A DNA stretch of 64,000 bases from Plasmodium coatneyi (Eukaryota; Apicomplexa; Aconoidasida; Haemosporida; Plasmodiidae): positions 2,294,001-2,358,000 of the forward strand of contig NC_033564.1 in NCBI RefSeq assembly GCF_001680005.1, written 5' to 3'. The notes beneath the pieces were generated by a model. The model was not told where the DNA came from, made no database searches, and saw nothing but the letters and a program-made list of their open reading frames with translations. Positions within the stretch are counted from its first letter, which is position 1. Each line of letters opens with the position of its first letter. Both the position numbers and the translations under genes were made by a program. Shown here piece after piece: positions 62,486 through 64,000 of the stretch.

Positions 62486-64000
62486 TCAGTAGAAGAGGAA
62501 GCGATTCATGAGCTCAAAATTGATATGGCTGCTTTTGAGGGAATAGAGGAAGGACTTTATATGCTCATATTTATCAGTGTCATTTTTGTAGTCATGGGTA
62601 AATTTGAAAACTAGCAGCATCAACTTTATCAATTTTCTTTCCGCCTTCTGGACTTGGAAGTCGTCCATACTGTAACCCTTTTTTAGTAACCACACGGCTC
62701 TCGTGTATAAATTGCTATCCAGGAAGAGGATAATATTTTGTATGTACTGATACTTTTCCTTGTTGAGCAGGTGCCAGTACACGTTGAAAATCGTTTCATG
62801 CTCCTGCAGGGGGGGGACAGGGATATAAAATAGTTGTGCATATGTAAGTATATAAAAATGCACATATGTATGTGTGCACTAATGTGAGCACGTTGCTACG
62901 TAACTATCGCGAAAAACATGTCAGTGCGTACCTGTGCTGAATGCTTGGATAGGTAAGTTTGTTGTGGACACAACGTGGAGGTAAAGTAATTATGTTTGTT
63001 CATAATATTTTTGTAGCAGTTGAATACAGCACATGGAGTGTTAAACGTATTGTAATTCTGGTTGAATTGCAAAAACTTGAAATTGCACGTGAGCTTGAAT
63101 CTGCAGAGGGCGCTGTTGCAGCAGATGTAAGAGGGGCAAATGGTCCACCTGCGGGGGGTGAAGGTTGTGTGTTAGGGGTGTGTTCCCACGTAAAAGGGTT
63201 AGCGCGATGTGGTGGTGCTTGGTATGTGGATGAACATATACACATAATGCATACACCTGCACATGTGAGTTGGTAAGGAAAGGGCGTCTTGTACTTACCT
63301 CTTGCTTCTGTTACTGAACCCTACGGAGGATATAGAATAGCCGTGCTTCCTCATTTTTTTGACGATTCCCCCTTTGGCATTCGTTTTTCCACAATCCTTC
63401 TCAGCATCCATAAAATCGTCCTTGAGGGTGCTTTTGCCATAACCTCTGTTCTTACTGTTATAGTCGTTCCAGTTGTTGTTCGCGATGCTGTTCATTCTGG
63501 CAGTCACATTATCGCCATGGTCCTTTTTTCCGCTCATATGAAAGGTAGCCTGCGTAGCGTCTTGGTTCATCGAATTGTAGATCTGTCTTTCCCTCAGGTA
63601 GCTGAGTAGCAACTGCAGATTGTAATAATTTATCAGCGGAATGTGGAGGGGGATGTCACCATTTTGGGTTCTACCGTCTCTGTGGAGGATGTTGTTCCAT
63701 TGGTTAGAAGGGTAGTTAATGTTGCTACCTACGTGGTTTTTACTGTTGTCATTTAATAGGAGCTTATTCTGTTCAGTCAAATGGTGCGTACTATAATTAC
63801 TATGCTGGGACGGGTGAGCACTGTTTAATACATTTAGGCAAAGCGGATTGCTACCTAAGGGGTTACTACTTTGGGGGGTGCTACTTAGCGTGTTGGAGTT
63901 TGAGAAATGTAAAGGGTAATTTGGTGAATAAATTTGTGGATCATTTTTATAAAGAACACCTACGTTATAGACATTACAATTGAGCAAGTTATCCTTAGTG
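62486..64000 (-). CDS. unknown Asn-rich protein, 3' portion only (last 3 exons)
   Basis: The gene enters from beyond the window end. Visible exons are >64000-63299, 63148-62932 and 62803-62486, with consistent phases (donors AAGAG|GTAAGT and CACAG|GTACGC). The first exon encodes a Ser/Asn-rich, disordered stretch with one ordered-looking helix (LINYYNLQLLLSYLRERQIY) and a basic end (KKMRKHGYSISSVGFSNRSK). The middle exon is Cys-rich: CPSYICCNSALCRFKLTC, then PCAVFNCYKN, which could bind metal. The last exon is a Lys/Leu-rich helical region (YWHLLNKEKYQYIQNIILFL ... KAERKLIKLMLLVFKFTHDY) ending MNRFLFY. No family recognised. The start, any N-terminal domains and the full length lie outside. 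Confidence 0.8.

Overview
This window comes from the nuclear genome of an apicomplexan, almost certainly a Plasmodium of the P. vivax / simian-malaria type. Coding stretches have moderate GC and are separated by gene-poor spacers full of long A or T homopolymers. Introns are short (roughly 70-300 bp), with GT...AG borders and T-rich acceptors. Many proteins carry Asn/Ser/Lys-rich low-complexity insertions. The protein set is typical of the genus. From memory and unchecked, the order dynamin-ABC transporter ... CCAAT-binding subunit B-kinesin resembles a block on P. falciparum chromosome 11.

Layout. 0-2.8 kb: non-coding, with a 20-bp tandem repeat. 2.9-7.4 kb: two minus-strand genes, CRIPT (4 short exons) and a dynamin-like GTPase. 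7.4-10.7 kb: spacer with two possible small ORFs. 10.7-13.3 kb: an ABCB half-transporter (+). 13.6-16.1 kb: a TMEM65-GAF fusion (-). 17.6-18.8 kb: a Bin3-type methyltransferase (+). 19.4-22.3 kb: an RPC3-like RNA polymerase III subunit (-). 23.7-26.0 kb: a 9-exon gene of unknown function (+). 26.3-28.3 kb: Notchless/Rsa4 (-). 29.6-31.1 kb: a 7-exon secreted PH-like protein (-). 31.6-32.6 kb: a tail-anchored coiled-coil protein (-). 34.2-35.0 kb: a one-TM basic protein (-). 36.9-37.8 kb: an LRR protein (+). 40.1-43.8 kb: an NF-YB-type CCAAT factor with a one-base frameshift (+). 44.7-48.0 kb: a 9-exon kinesin (-). 49.1-57.6 kb: a 2785-residue protein that looks like a split pRiA4b-ORF3 domain (-). 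60.2-61.7 kb: an 8-exon YIPF6-like Golgi protein (+). 62.5-64 kb: the 3' part of a gene that runs off the window (-).

The genes are mostly unrelated housekeeping functions: membrane fission and Golgi traffic (dynamin, YIPF6-like), ribosome assembly (Notchless), transcription (RPC3, NF-YB), RNA modification (Bin3), motility (kinesin), and organelle transport (ABCB, TMEM65-GAF). There is no operon logic. I assembled the spliced genes by hand from splice sites, reading phase and conserved motifs. In every complete model the exons sum to whole codons, except the CCAAT factor, which is one base short. I saw no tRNA, rRNA, CRISPR array or mobile element.
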